This document shows positions 50,350 through 60,140 of a stretch of 64,000 nucleotides of DNA, piece after piece; the first letter of the stretch is position 1; each line of letters opens with the position of its first letter. The notes under the pieces are model-generated. The model had not been told where the DNA came from. It saw only the letters and a list, made by a program, of their open reading frames with translations, and did no database searches. The DNA is from an uncultured Paludibacter sp. (lineage in GTDB: Bacteria > Bacteroidota > Bacteroidia > Bacteroidales > Paludibacteraceae): NCBI GenBank assembly GCA_937897985.1, contig CALCBD010000054.1:124001-188000 (forward strand). The letters run 5' to 3'. The position numbers and the translations under genes were made by a program.

Positions 50350-51531
50350 TCAGCACGCCATTTCACCTGCATTTTTTTTCGCCGAAAGCAGGTTATATGC
50401 ACCTTTTACCACAATTTTTGCTTTTTTCAGATCGAAGTTATCCGGAAGTATAATTCCTGTGTAACCTTCATCGGTAATTCCCTTTTTTATCTGAATCATA
50501 CGGTATTCAGTGAATGGTTTCCCATCCTCTTCCTTGTTCTTTTCATAAACAAAAATGTAATCTTTGTCTTCGAAATTTACAATTGATTCGGAGGGAACGG
50601 CCGGAACTTTTTCGCCGCATGACTCGATGGCTGCATTTACGTACATGCCTGGCAATACATTTTTGCAGGTGCTGTTAACGGTGGCATAAACTTTATAGGT
50701 TTTGTCAGCGTCAATCGATTTGGCGGTCTGATAGATTTGAGCAGTGTGCTCTTCGGCTTCGTCGTTGATGTAAAACCTTATTTTCTGTCCCTGTTGCACT
50801 TTACTTGCATCTTTCTCAAAAAGAGTGAGTTGAAGGAATAACTTACCGGTATTCACAATTTCGAACAACGCATCCGAAGGCAAAACCGACTTACCGATAC
50901 TGATATTCACTGTTTTGACATATCCCGAAATAGGTGCAGTTAAAACTACCGATTTACTGATGTTTTTTTCGTTCAGGGTATGAGCATTTATGCCAATAAT
51001 GGATAATTTTTGTTCCAGGGCGCCTAACTGAACTTTCAGATTTCTGTATTCAGAAGTTATCATTTCCATGTTTTTTTTGGAAGTTACATCATTCCTGTAA
51101 AGTTCACTTTGCCGGTTATAGTCAGCTTCCACATAATCGAGTTTACTTTTTGCTTCGAGGTAATTCTGCTGTATATCAATAAATTCCGGATTTTCAATCG
51201 TAGCCAAAGCTTGTCCTTTAACAACCGGGTTACCGGGTAAAAGAGTTGTGTTTTTAACGATTCCTCCATAGGGCATACTCACTATCGCAGTATTTTGAGG
51301 AGCGGCTGAAATGGTTCCGCTTACTTTGAGAGTTCCGGTCAGTGCCCTGATTCCAATTGTGTCGAGCTGAATACCGGCAAGTTTAATCTGATCGTCGCGT
51401 AGTTCGACGATATTTTCGGGCAATATTTCTTCGCTTCCTTCTGTTTCAGTTTTGTTTTGTTTGCCACACGAAGCGAATGCAACCACAAGTAAGGAAATAA
51501 AAACGATTGATTTGATATTTATTTTTTTCAT
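50350..51531 (-). CDS. RND efflux periplasmic adaptor (CzcB/CusB-like lipoprotein)
   Basis: A 393-residue membrane-fusion protein. N-terminal lipobox in ISLLVVAFASCGKQN. HlyD-type architecture: beta-barrel/lipoyl regions (VSMPYGGIVKNTTLLPGNPV then VKGQALATIENPEFIDIQQN), an alpha-hairpin (EAKSKLDYVEADYNRQSELY), the second lipoyl half (VLTAPISGYVKTVNISIGKS), and a beta-barrel (LFLQLTLFEKDASKVQQGQK). It bridges the inner-membrane RND pump to the outer-membrane channel. It lies 23 bases downstream of the pump gene in the same transcript. The His/Met-rich metal-binding N-terminus of some CusB proteins is absent. Confidence 0.92.
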   Translation of the reverse strand: MKKINIKSIVFISLLVVAFASCGKQNKTETEGSEEILPENIVELRDDQIKLAGIQLDTIGIRALTGTLKVSGTISAAPQNTAIVSMPYGGIVKNTTLLPGNPVVKGQALATIENPEFIDIQQNYLEAKSKLDYVEADYNRQSELYRNDVTSKKNMEMITSEYRNLKVQLGALEQKLSIIGINAHTLNEKNISKSVVLTAPISGYVKTVNISIGKSVLPSDALFEIVNTGKLFLQLTLFEKDASKVQQGQKIRFYINDEAEEHTAQIYQTAKSIDADKTYKVYATVNSTCKNVLPGMYVNAAIESCGEKVPAVPSESIVNFEDKDYIFVYEKNKEEDGKPFTEYRMIQIKKGITDEGYTGIILPDNFDLKKAKIVVKGAYNLLSAKKNAGEMAC

Positions 51532-51554
51532 GTTCTAAATTGTTAAATTGTAAA

Positions 51555-54500
51555 TTAAAAGATTTTACCACTCAGATAATCAATAGAAATGACAGTTTGA
51601 TTGTAGTTATTCACAGCGTCTAAGTAGTTTAATTTAATGGCAATGGCTCTGTTCAGACTGATTAAATATTCTGAATAATCAATTTGTCCGGTTTTAAAAC
51701 TTAATGTTGCCTGATGAATAATTAAATCAGCTTCGGGAACTGCCTGTTGCTCATAATAATCGACGGTATTTCTGTTTTTATTTAAGCCGAGAATTAAGGA
51801 ACCATAATTACCGGCAAGCGATTTGGAAAAATTTTCGGCATCGGTTTGGGCGGCTTTTTGTTTTAGTTGTGCTGCTTTTACCTTCGATGCACCCGGAGCT
51901 ATCCACAGTGGAACCGAAATTCCTGCACTTATGCCTGTCAGTCGATCGCCCGACGAAAACACACGTGGCGAACCGTTGACCTCTTGCACTCCAATCATGG
52001 ACTGATTGAAATAACCGAAATTAAATTCCGGTAACAACCTGCTTATTTCCAGTTTTTTCTCAATATCAGACACCTGCACTTGCTGATTGATATACCCCAT
52101 CGAAGGATTTTCGCTGAATGCAGCATCGTCTTTTGTTGGTAAAAATTCAATCCGTTGCAACACGCTGTCGGCAATCAGAACTTGTTCTTCTATGTTCAGT
52201 AAGGTTTTCAATTTCTGATTCAGTATCAGCAAATCGGCACTCACCTGTTGCAAATTATTTTTAATCTCCATGCTTTCCGAACGGGCGGTCATCATTTTCA
52301 GTCGATTGGATTCACCTGTCAAAGCACTGAGCTCGGCTCCCTTTCTGAAACCGGTATAAAGGCTATCCAGCGAAATATACAATCTCTTTTTCGAATAAAG
52401 ATAGGACAGTTGTCTGTAGATTTGTTTTACCTGAGTGGCTGTTTCGAGCCGGGCAGCTTTCAGTTGCCATTCACTGACTTTTATATTGGCATTTGCCAGT
52501 TTTTGTTGATGAACATAAACCGAAGGAAAAGAAAACGATTGTGTAACACTGAAGTTATTGTCCTTCGAATACGAATTTAACTGACCGTATTCCATTTGAA
52601 TATTTGTTTTCGGCAGGTCAGAGGCAGCTCCTTTCAACGCTTTTTGAGCCCCGACCGAGTAAGCCGCCGAACGAACGGTTAAATTACTGTCGAGTGCCAT
52701 TTGTATAGCCTCTTTAAGTTGAATAACCCTCCGATTCTGAGCAACCGACACATTGAATGCCGATGCTCCGGTTACAAAAAATATAATGATTGCGGTCCTT
52801 TTAGCTGATTTGGTTCTGAACAACGACCCGAACGATACCGATGAAAAAAAGATATAAAACACAGGCAGAACAAAAAGTGTCAGTAAAGTGGCGGTCATGA
52901 GTCCGCCGATTACAACCGTCGCCAGAGGTTTTTGAACTTCGGCACCCGCCGAGCCCGATAATGCCATGGGCAAAAATCCGAGTGAGGCTACAGCAGCGGT
53001 CATGATGACCGGACGTAAACGTGAGTTCAACCCCTTCCTTACCCTTTGATAAATGTCGGTAATACCTTCCTTTTCCAGCCGGTTAAATTCGGCAATCAGC
53101 ACAATTCCATTGAGCACTGCAATCCCGAATAATGCGATAAAACCCACACCGGCCGAAATAGAGAAGTTCATTCCTCTGATCCATAAGGCTAAAATTCCGC
53201 CAATAAGCGACATGGGTACGGCTGTATAAATAATTAATGTCTGTTTTACTGAATGAAAAGTGAAAAACAGCAATACAAAAATGAGCAATAAAGCTACCGG
53301 AACTGCAACAGCTAAACGGTTTTTAGCCGCTTCAAGATTTTTAAACTGACCTCCGTAACTAATGTAGTACCCGGTGGGAAGTTTAACCTGTGTGTCGATT
53401 TGCCTGCTGACTTCCTTTATCACAGTTTGTATGTCACTTCCACGAACATTGAACCCGACCGAGATTTTTCGTTTGGTGTTTTCACGCGATACCTGCGCCG
53501 GTCCTGATTTTATTTCCACACTTGCCAGTTGGTCCAGCGGAATCAGTCCTCCGGAGGGTAATGCGACCGAAAGATTTTTTATATCGTCGGGATTTTGGCG
53601 GAAATCTTTATCAAAACGAACCACTAACCCGAAGCGTTTTTCCTCATCGTATACCACTCCTGCCTGACTTCCGGCAAAAGCAGCATTAAGCACTTTATTT
53701 ACATCGCTGACGGATAATCCGTATTGAGCCAGACGATTACGATCGTATTCAATCTGTATTTGAGCCAATCCGGTAACTTTCTCAACATTAATGTCGTCGA
53801 CACCGGGAATTTTCTGAATCACTTTTTCAACTTCAGCAGCTTTATCAGCCAATGAACCAAGATTGTCACCGTAAATATTCACCGCCACATCCTGTTTCGA
53901 ACCCGACATCAATTCATTGAACCGCATTTGAATAGGTTGCTGAAATTCAAACTTCACACCTGCCAGCGGAATCAGGGCTTCTTCCATTTTTTCAATCAAT
54001 TCCTCTCTTGTTCGGGCCGAAGTCCATTCGCTTTTGGGTTTCAGGGTGATTATATAGTCGCCTGTTTCCATTGGAGTAGGGTCGGTCGGTATTTCGCCTG
54101 CACCGATTTTACACACAGCATGTTTGATTTCCGGAAAATTTTTCAACAGAATTTTGTTGGCCTGTTCCACTTTCTCAATTGTATTCGAAAGCGATCCGCC
54201 CTGTAGTGTCATTACCCCTGCTGCCAGATCACCTTCTTCGAGCTGTGGAATAAACTCGCCACCCAAGCGGCTGAAAACAAACAGACTTGCTACAAAAACC
54301 AATACCACCGAAACCGAAACAAGCAATTTATGTCGCAGGCTGTAATCAATCATTGGCTGAAAGCCACGTTGGAAAAAAGACATCATTTTATCGGAAAATC
54401 CGGGTCGGTGATTGGTGTTTTTACTCAGAAACAAGCTCGAAACCACAGGTACGTAGGTAAGTGAAAGAATGGCTGCTCCCGTAAGCGCAAAAGTAACCAC

Positions 54501-55946
54501 CTGTGCCATCGGGCGAAACATTTTACCTTCGATTCCCACCAGGGCCATTATCGGAATATACACAATCAGAATAATGATTTGACCGAAGGTCGCGGAATTC
54601 ATCATTCGTTTGGCCGATTCGAATACCGTTTCATCCATTTGTTGCTGTGTGAGCTTTTTAATTCCGGAATGATAATGTTTTCCCGAAGTTATTCTGTGAA
54701 CAACACTCTCCACAATGATGACGGCCCCATCCACAATCAGACCGAAATCAATAGCTCCGAGGCTCATCAAATTGCCCGAAACCCCGAACAACTGCATCAT
54801 CGATACTGCAAATAACATGGAAAGGGGAATAACCGAGGCAACAATCAGCCCGGCCCTTACATTTCCGAGGAATAATACCAGAATAAAAATAACGATTAAT
54901 GCACCTTCAGTTAAGTTTCGTGATACAGTCCCTATAGCACGTCCCACCAGATCCGAACGGTTCAGGAACGGTTCAATCTTTACACCTTCGGGCAATGATT
55001 TTTGTATGGTGGCAATACGGTTTTCAACATCTGAAATCACTTCGTGAGCATTGGCCCCTTTGAGCATCATTACCACTCCGCCCACAGCTTCGGTGGAGTC
55101 AATCACCAGTGCCCCGTAACGAATTGCACTTCCGTATTGAACAGTTGCCACATCACGTATGAGTACAGGTATTCCCGATGAGGTTGATTTGATGGGGATT
55201 TTCTCAATATCTCCGGGTGTTTTTATCAATCCGATACCCCTGATAAAGTAAGCGTTCGGTTTTTTATCTATATAGGCACTACCGGTATTTTCGTTGTTTT
55301 TTTCGAGGGCTTCGAAAATGTCGGTAAGTGTCAATCCGAAGCTTTTTAGTCTTTCGGGATTCAATGCAATTTCGTACTGCTTTAAAAATCCGCCATAACT
55401 GTTGATTTCGGCCACCCCGGGAGTCCCGAGCATTTCGCGTCTTACGGTCCAGTCCTGTAAAGTACGCAGTTCCATAGGTGTATAGATATTTTCATACCCT
55501 TTGGCGACAGCCAGACGGTATTGGAAAATTTCACCCAGTCCCGATGATACAGGCGCCAGTTCAATCTTTGCCAGACCGGCCGGAATAACTTCTTCAGCTT
55601 CCTTTATCCTTTCGGAAAGTTGCTGGCGAGCCCAGTAGACATCGACATTGTCGGCGAAAACCACCGTAATAACCGACAATCCGAGACGGGATATGGAACG
55701 GAGTTCGATAATATCAGGGATATTGGCAACAGCTACCTCAAGGGGTGAAGTAATTGAACTTTCAACTTCCTGCACTGCCAGTGAAGGTGCTATGGAAATA
55801 ATCTGAACCTGGTTGTTTGTTATGTCGGGTATAGCATCGATGGGCAAACGGACAAGCGAATATGTCCCCCAACCGATCAGGGCCAATACAAAAAGACCGA
55901 CAATGAATTTGTTTTTTATTGAAAATTGAATGATTCGTTCGATCAT
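51555..55946 (-). CDS. CzcA/CusA-family heavy-metal RND pump fused to a TolC-like outer-membrane channel
   Basis: A 1463-residue fusion. Residues 1-~1040 form a complete heavy-metal-efflux RND transporter: IIQFSIKNKFIVGLFVLALI, RLPIDAIPDITNNQVQIISI, the proton-relay segment LGAIDFGLIVDGAVIIVESV, porter loops, GVGFIALFGIAVLNGIVLIA and LATVVIGGLMTATLLTLFVL. Residues ~1045-1072 (SAKRTAIIIFFVTGASAFNV ending SVAQ) look like a signal peptide embedded in the chain. Residues ~1075-1463 are a TolC/OEP family channel (VIQLKEAIQMALDSNLTVRS, GYINQQVQVSDIEKKLEISR, LPEFNFGYFNQ). The pump exports metal ions such as Cu, Zn, Co or Cd; the residues visible do not fix which. An adaptor gene follows and a small Cys-rich protein gene precedes. 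Confidence 0.92.
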   Translation of the reverse strand: MIERIIQFSIKNKFIVGLFVLALIGWGTYSLVRLPIDAIPDITNNQVQIISIAPSLAVQEVESSITSPLEVAVANIPDIIELRSISRLGLSVITVVFADNVDVYWARQQLSERIKEAEEVIPAGLAKIELAPVSSGLGEIFQYRLAVAKGYENIYTPMELRTLQDWTVRREMLGTPGVAEINSYGGFLKQYEIALNPERLKSFGLTLTDIFEALEKNNENTGSAYIDKKPNAYFIRGIGLIKTPGDIEKIPIKSTSSGIPVLIRDVATVQYGSAIRYGALVIDSTEAVGGVVMMLKGANAHEVISDVENRIATIQKSLPEGVKIEPFLNRSDLVGRAIGTVSRNLTEGALIVIFILVLFLGNVRAGLIVASVIPLSMLFAVSMMQLFGVSGNLMSLGAIDFGLIVDGAVIIVESVVHRITSGKHYHSGIKKLTQQQMDETVFESAKRMMNSATFGQIIILIVYIPIMALVGIEGKMFRPMAQVVTFALTGAAILSLTYVPVVSSLFLSKNTNHRPGFSDKMMSFFQRGFQPMIDYSLRHKLLVSVSVVLVFVASLFVFSRLGGEFIPQLEEGDLAAGVMTLQGGSLSNTIEKVEQANKILLKNFPEIKHAVCKIGAGEIPTDPTPMETGDYIITLKPKSEWTSARTREELIEKMEEALIPLAGVKFEFQQPIQMRFNELMSGSKQDVAVNIYGDNLGSLADKAAEVEKVIQKIPGVDDINVEKVTGLAQIQIEYDRNRLAQYGLSVSDVNKVLNAAFAGSQAGVVYDEEKRFGLVVRFDKDFRQNPDDIKNLSVALPSGGLIPLDQLASVEIKSGPAQVSRENTKRKISVGFNVRGSDIQTVIKEVSRQIDTQVKLPTGYYISYGGQFKNLEAAKNRLAVAVPVALLLIFVLLFFTFHSVKQTLIIYTAVPMSLIGGILALWIRGMNFSISAGVGFIALFGIAVLNGIVLIAEFNRLEKEGITDIYQRVRKGLNSRLRPVIMTAAVASLGFLPMALSGSAGAEVQKPLATVVIGGLMTATLLTLFVLPVFYIFFSSVSFGSLFRTKSAKRTAIIIFFVTGASAFNVSVAQNRRVIQLKEAIQMALDSNLTVRSAAYSVGAQKALKGAASDLPKTNIQMEYGQLNSYSKDNNFSVTQSFSFPSVYVHQQKLANANIKVSEWQLKAARLETATQVKQIYRQLSYLYSKKRLYISLDSLYTGFRKGAELSALTGESNRLKMMTARSESMEIKNNLQQVSADLLILNQKLKTLLNIEEQVLIADSVLQRIEFLPTKDDAAFSENPSMGYINQQVQVSDIEKKLEISRLLPEFNFGYFNQSMIGVQEVNGSPRVFSSGDRLTGISAGISVPLWIAPGASKVKAAQLKQKAAQTDAENFSKSLAGNYGSLILGLNKNRNTVDYYEQQAVPEADLIIHQATLSFKTGQIDYSEYLISLNRAIAIKLNYLDAVNNYNQTVISIDYLSGKIF

Positions 55947-56189
55947 GATCTGAATAATTTAGGTAAATACATAGTGTAAAACGGGATGTCTCAAGAGCAT
56001 CAGGAAAGCAAATTTTAAAACTTTGATTGGAAGTTTACAGTTGAAAGTATTATTGATAAATACTGAAAAACAACCGTTTACAAACATCAAAAAATTTGTT
56101 GTCTGCACGGGGTTACCATCATTGCCCTTATTGCGTTCGAAAACACTTTTGAAACAATTAATAGAAACGAAAACTAATTTCCGCAGTAT

Positions 56190-56507
56190 TTAAGCTATCT
56201 TCGGAGGTTGCCAGATGGCCGAAAAATCGGAAGTGCCGTGTGAGGGGACAAAAACGGGATACTGTACGGGTAAAAACGAATGACATGAAAAATCAAAATA
56301 TTGTTTTTCCTGAGCAGTGATTGAAGCACAACAATTACAGTCACAAAAAGGGGAACATAAATCCACATCGGGTGTTTCGCCGGAATGGTCTGTGGTAGTC
56401 TGGCAAATGTGTATAGCTCCGGCTACAGAACTGACCGGTGCGTCATGACATGGCAGTGTCGTGAGCACCAATATATAAACCGACAATATGGAAGCTATCA
56501 ATTTCAT
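56190..56507 (-). CDS. Small exported Cys-rich protein (DUF6660-like), first gene of the metal-efflux unit
   Basis: A 105-residue protein with a signal peptide (LIASILSVYILVLTTLPCHD). The middle is Cys-rich: IHICQTTTDHSGETPDVDLC followed by SPFCDCNCCASI. Short proteins of this pattern (I believe DUF6660) commonly precede CzcA-type operons in Bacteroidetes. The Cys cluster with His and Asp suggests metal binding in the periplasm. The gap to the pump start is 243 bases, so shared transcription is likely but not certain. A -7 box overlies the region just upstream (56524-56531). Confidence 0.7.
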   Translation of the reverse strand: MKLIASILSVYILVLTTLPCHDAPVSSVAGAIHICQTTTDHSGETPDVDLCSPFCDCNCCASITAQEKQYFDFSCHSFLPVQYPVFVPSHGTSDFSAIWQPPKIA

Positions 56508-56843
56508 TTTTTGTGTTGAATTGCAAAATTAATATTTTTTTTCAGAAACCGGGCATACTTATTTATCATGCCATCAAAATGATGAGCTTGTATCAAAGGA
56601 AAGAGGAAATTCAAATTTGGCAGTTATGTCCGCAGGTTCGACAACAATCATAAACTTTTACAAATAATATATAGTTGTAATTCACTTAATTACATAAATT
56701 TTATGTTTTAAATTTTATGTACTTGACGTTCAAAACAATCATTTGATAAAACTCCCTGAAAAGCATTACCATCACCACCACAGGCAAATTCGTTTGAGTA
56801 CATCAGCACTGCTTCTGCGTCTGTTGTATGATATAATCCACGG
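56508..56843. other. Divergent intergenic region between metal-efflux unit and GH2 gene
   Basis: About 335 AT-rich bases. It contains the minus-strand -7 box at 56524-56531. I found no exact plus-strand TAnnTTTG before the GH2 gene, and no RNA or repeat. A minus-strand frame at 56708-56890 overlaps the GH2 start and is not credible. Confidence 0.45.
56524..56531 (-). promoter_or_regulatory. Candidate -7 box TAATTTTG for the metal-efflux unit
   Basis: CAAAATTA on the plus strand reads TAATTTTG on the minus strand, 17 bases before the start at 56507. No TTTG at the expected -33 distance was found. Confidence 0.45.
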
Positions 56844-59800
56844 ATGAAAAAGTACCTATTTATTTCAATTTCACTGCTTTTGCTTTTCAATGTTTTTCAT
56901 ACACTGAAAGCTCAGTACAGGGACTGGGAAAATCACCGGATTCTGCAAATTAACCGTGAACCTGCACGCGATGCGTTTATCGGATTTAAAAGAATTCCGG
57001 GTGATTGTACGCTCAGTCTGAACGGAAACTGGAAATTTCACTGGTCTCCCACACCCGAAGGACGTATTGATAAGTTTTACACACCGGCTTTTGACGACGC
57101 TGCATGGACCGTCTTTCCTGTCCCCGCTAACTGGGAAGTAAACGGATTTGGTACTCCGCTTTATGTCTCCTCAGGTTACTCTTTTAAAATTGATCCTCCG
57201 CGGGTCACTTCCACTCCTCCTGAAAAGTACACAGCATTTGTCGAACGTAATCCCGTAGGTCAGTACCGTCGCAGTTTCACTATACCGGCCGGCTGGAAAA
57301 CGAATGGCCGTATTTTTCTGCGGTTCGATGGGGTTCAGAGTGGTTTTTATGTATGGATTAATGGCACAATGGCCGGATACAGCCAGGGAAGTATGGAACA
57401 AAGTGAATTTGATGTGACATCATTATTGACCGAAAAACAAAACTCTATTGCTGTTGAAGTGTATAAATACAGCGATGGTTCATACCTCGAGGACCAGGAC
57501 ATGTGGCGAATGGGCGGAATTCATCGCAATGTAACTCTTTTTCATACTCCGGATATCCGTATTTCCGATCTCGTAATCAAAACCATTCCTGACAAGGATA
57601 ATCGTGATTTTACGATAGAAATCGACCCTGTAATGTCGGTCTACAATCAGGAAAAGGGCAGGGGTTACTATGTTCGGGCTGTAATCGACGGTTTTTTTGA
57701 TGTCAGAACCAATGCAGCTGATATATTGAATCCGGATTACAAAGCTGCTTTAATGAACGAATGGAATCCGCAACGCGGACCACGAAAAACCGGCAGATTA
57801 AAAGCTGTGGTTAAAAAACCTCTGAAATGGACTGCCGAAACACCTGATTTATATGTACTTAACGTAACACTCGAAGACAGTACAGGAAATGTAGTGGAAC
57901 ATATCCGAAGAAAAATCGGATTCCGTTCGGTTGAAATAAAAAACGGACAAATGCTGATTAACGGCAAACCCGTCCGACTGAGGGGTGTAAACCGACATGA
58001 ACACGATCAGGTAATGGGCAAAGTGATGACTGAGTCCCTGATGCTCAAAGATATTATGTTGATGAAACAGGCCAATATCAATGCTGTACGTACTTCCCAT
58101 TATCCCAACGTGAACCGGTGGTATGAGTTGTGTGATTCATTAGGCTTGTATGTAATGGACGAAGCCGATATAGAAGAACACGGACTTCGCGGCAAATTAG
58201 CTTCGGATCCGGATTGGGCTCCTGCCTTTCTCGACCGGGTGATTCGTATGGCCGAACGGGATAAAAACCACCCATCTGTCGTTATATGGAGTCTGGGTAA
58301 TGAAGCTGGTTACGGACCAAATTTTGCTGCATGTTCAGCCTGGTTAAAAGATTTTGATCCGACCAGACCCATTCATTATGAAGGAGCACAGGGTGTCAAC
58401 GGTGCACCCGACCCTGCAACCGTAGATATGATAAGCCGCTTTTATCCACGCCTGCAACAGGAGTACCTGAACCCCGGTCTATCAGGCAAAACCGATAGCG
58501 AACGGCCTGAAAATGCTCGCTGGGAAAGATTGTTGACCATCGCAGGCCGAACAAATGATAACCGACCCGTACTGACCAGTGAATATGCACATGCCATGGG
58601 AAATGCTTTGGGAAATCTGGATGAATACTGGAAGGAAATATACAGTGAAAAACGTATGTTGGGCGGATTTATCTGGGAATGGGCCGACGGAGGAATTGCC
58701 ACAGAAATGCCTGACGGAAAAACCCGCATTTCGTATGGAGGAGATTTTGGGGATGTTCCGAATCTGAAAGCATTCTGTATCAAAGGCATTGTAACCGGCG
58801 ACCGAAATACCGGACCGAAATACGCTGAAGTAAAAAAAGTTTATCAGCCTGTAGGAATAGAAATGAGAAACAATAATTTGTTGATAATCAACAAAAATCA
58901 TCATACAACCCTTTCACAATACCGCTGTCAGTGGAAACTTTTAGTCAATGGTAAGGAAACCGGCAGGGGAGAAATTAATTTACCCGACGTTCAGCCCGGC
59001 GACAGCATTCTCATTGACTCACCTGTTTCAAAGTTAATACTGCCCGAAGGAGACATTCACCTGAATGTTTTGTTCGTTCTGAAAGAAAATAATAGTTGGG
59101 CAAAAGCCGGATTTGAAGTTGCTTACGAACAGTTTGAATTAAGGAAAGCGAAACTCCCTGCAACTTCAATAACAAACAAAGGGCAACTTATTGTCAGCGA
59201 AAACAATGGTATTCTGAAAGTGAAGGGAAAAAATTTTTCGGCATCGTGGAGCCTGAATACCGGTCATTTTATTTCGCTGAAGTATGGAAAAAGTGAAATG
59301 CTTGTACAGAACGCAAAGGATTTTGAAAGACAACCGGTTGCTCAGTTTTTCAGAGCTCCTACCGATAACGACAAAGGTTTCGGTAACTGGCTTGCCAAAG
59401 ACTGGAAATCTGAGGGGATTGATTCGCCCCGGGTGACCATCGATTCGGTACGGCACACAATGACCGGGCAAGGAATGGTATGCATGAAAGTGTACCAAAC
59501 CAATATTTATAAATCCGGAAAAATTGCTACCCTACTGACGTATACTGCCAATGCTGATGGACAAATCGATGTGATGTGCCGGTTTTTACCCTCCGGAAAT
59601 TTACCCGAATTGCCACGTTTCGGCATTGCTATGGCTTTGAATCCGGCTTTAGAGAATTATAGCTGGTACGGTTTGGGTCCTTCCGAAAATTATCCCGACC
59701 GTAAAAGTGCCGCTACCACCGGACTATGGGAAAGTACGGTTACAGGACAAATGGTACACTATGCCCGGCCACAGGAAAATGGTAATCACGGAGAAATCAG

Positions 59801-60071
59801 ATGGCTTGCTTTAACCGATAAAAACAAATATGGTATCAGAATAGAAGCTGTTGAGAATCTGTTTTCTGCAACAGCAATTCATTATTCAGTGATGGACTTA
59901 TACAGTGAAACCCACGATTGTAATCTTGTTCCGCGAAAAGAAGTAATATTAAATATCGATTGTGCAGTGACGGGACTTGGCAACAGTAGTTGCGGACCAG
60001 GTGTGTTAAAGAAATTTTCCATCGAAAATAAAGAACATATTTTGCGCTTCCGAATACAAAACTGCAAATGA
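56844..60071 (+). CDS. Secreted GH2 beta-galactosidase-like glycoside hydrolase
   Basis: A 1075-residue hydrolase with a signal peptide (YLFISISLLLLFNVFHTLKA). The LacZ-type five-domain layout is complete: sugar-binding domain (LSLNGNWKFHWSPTPEGRID, VPANWEVNGFGTPLYV, LRFDGVQSGFYVWINGTMAG), Ig-like domains, the TIM barrel (RLRGVNRHEHDQVMGKVM, VRTSHYPNVNRWYELCDSLG), and the small-chain C-terminal domain (PVAQFFRAPTDNDKGFGNWL). The acid/base is E487 in WSLGNEAGYG and the nucleophile E580 in TSEYAHAMGN. Retaining beta-galactosidase is most likely, but related GH2 enzymes in pectin loci have other activities. A periplasmic location is inferred. It heads a plus-strand cluster with an aldolase and a polygalacturonase. 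Confidence 0.92.
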   Translation: MKKYLFISISLLLLFNVFHTLKAQYRDWENHRILQINREPARDAFIGFKRIPGDCTLSLNGNWKFHWSPTPEGRIDKFYTPAFDDAAWTVFPVPANWEVNGFGTPLYVSSGYSFKIDPPRVTSTPPEKYTAFVERNPVGQYRRSFTIPAGWKTNGRIFLRFDGVQSGFYVWINGTMAGYSQGSMEQSEFDVTSLLTEKQNSIAVEVYKYSDGSYLEDQDMWRMGGIHRNVTLFHTPDIRISDLVIKTIPDKDNRDFTIEIDPVMSVYNQEKGRGYYVRAVIDGFFDVRTNAADILNPDYKAALMNEWNPQRGPRKTGRLKAVVKKPLKWTAETPDLYVLNVTLEDSTGNVVEHIRRKIGFRSVEIKNGQMLINGKPVRLRGVNRHEHDQVMGKVMTESLMLKDIMLMKQANINAVRTSHYPNVNRWYELCDSLGLYVMDEADIEEHGLRGKLASDPDWAPAFLDRVIRMAERDKNHPSVVIWSLGNEAGYGPNFAACSAWLKDFDPTRPIHYEGAQGVNGAPDPATVDMISRFYPRLQQEYLNPGLSGKTDSERPENARWERLLTIAGRTNDNRPVLTSEYAHAMGNALGNLDEYWKEIYSEKRMLGGFIWEWADGGIATEMPDGKTRISYGGDFGDVPNLKAFCIKGIVTGDRNTGPKYAEVKKVYQPVGIEMRNNNLLIINKNHHTTLSQYRCQWKLLVNGKETGRGEINLPDVQPGDSILIDSPVSKLILPEGDIHLNVLFVLKENNSWAKAGFEVAYEQFELRKAKLPATSITNKGQLIVSENNGILKVKGKNFSASWSLNTGHFISLKYGKSEMLVQNAKDFERQPVAQFFRAPTDNDKGFGNWLAKDWKSEGIDSPRVTIDSVRHTMTGQGMVCMKVYQTNIYKSGKIATLLTYTANADGQIDVMCRFLPSGNLPELPRFGIAMALNPALENYSWYGLGPSENYPDRKSAATTGLWESTVTGQMVHYARPQENGNHGEIRWLALTDKNKYGIRIEAVENLFSATAIHYSVMDLYSETHDCNLVPRKEVILNIDCAVTGLGNSSCGPGVLKKFSIENKEHILRFRIQNCK

Positions 60072-60140
60072 AATTAACAAAAAAAGTGTTATCAACCATG
60101 TCAAAATTCAGCTGATTACGGACATACAAACCAAAAAAAT

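Noticed and set aside
56708..56890. 60-codon minus-strand frame upstream of and overlapping the GH2 start
   Set aside because: It covers the GH2 signal peptide and has no ribosome-binding site or family resemblance.
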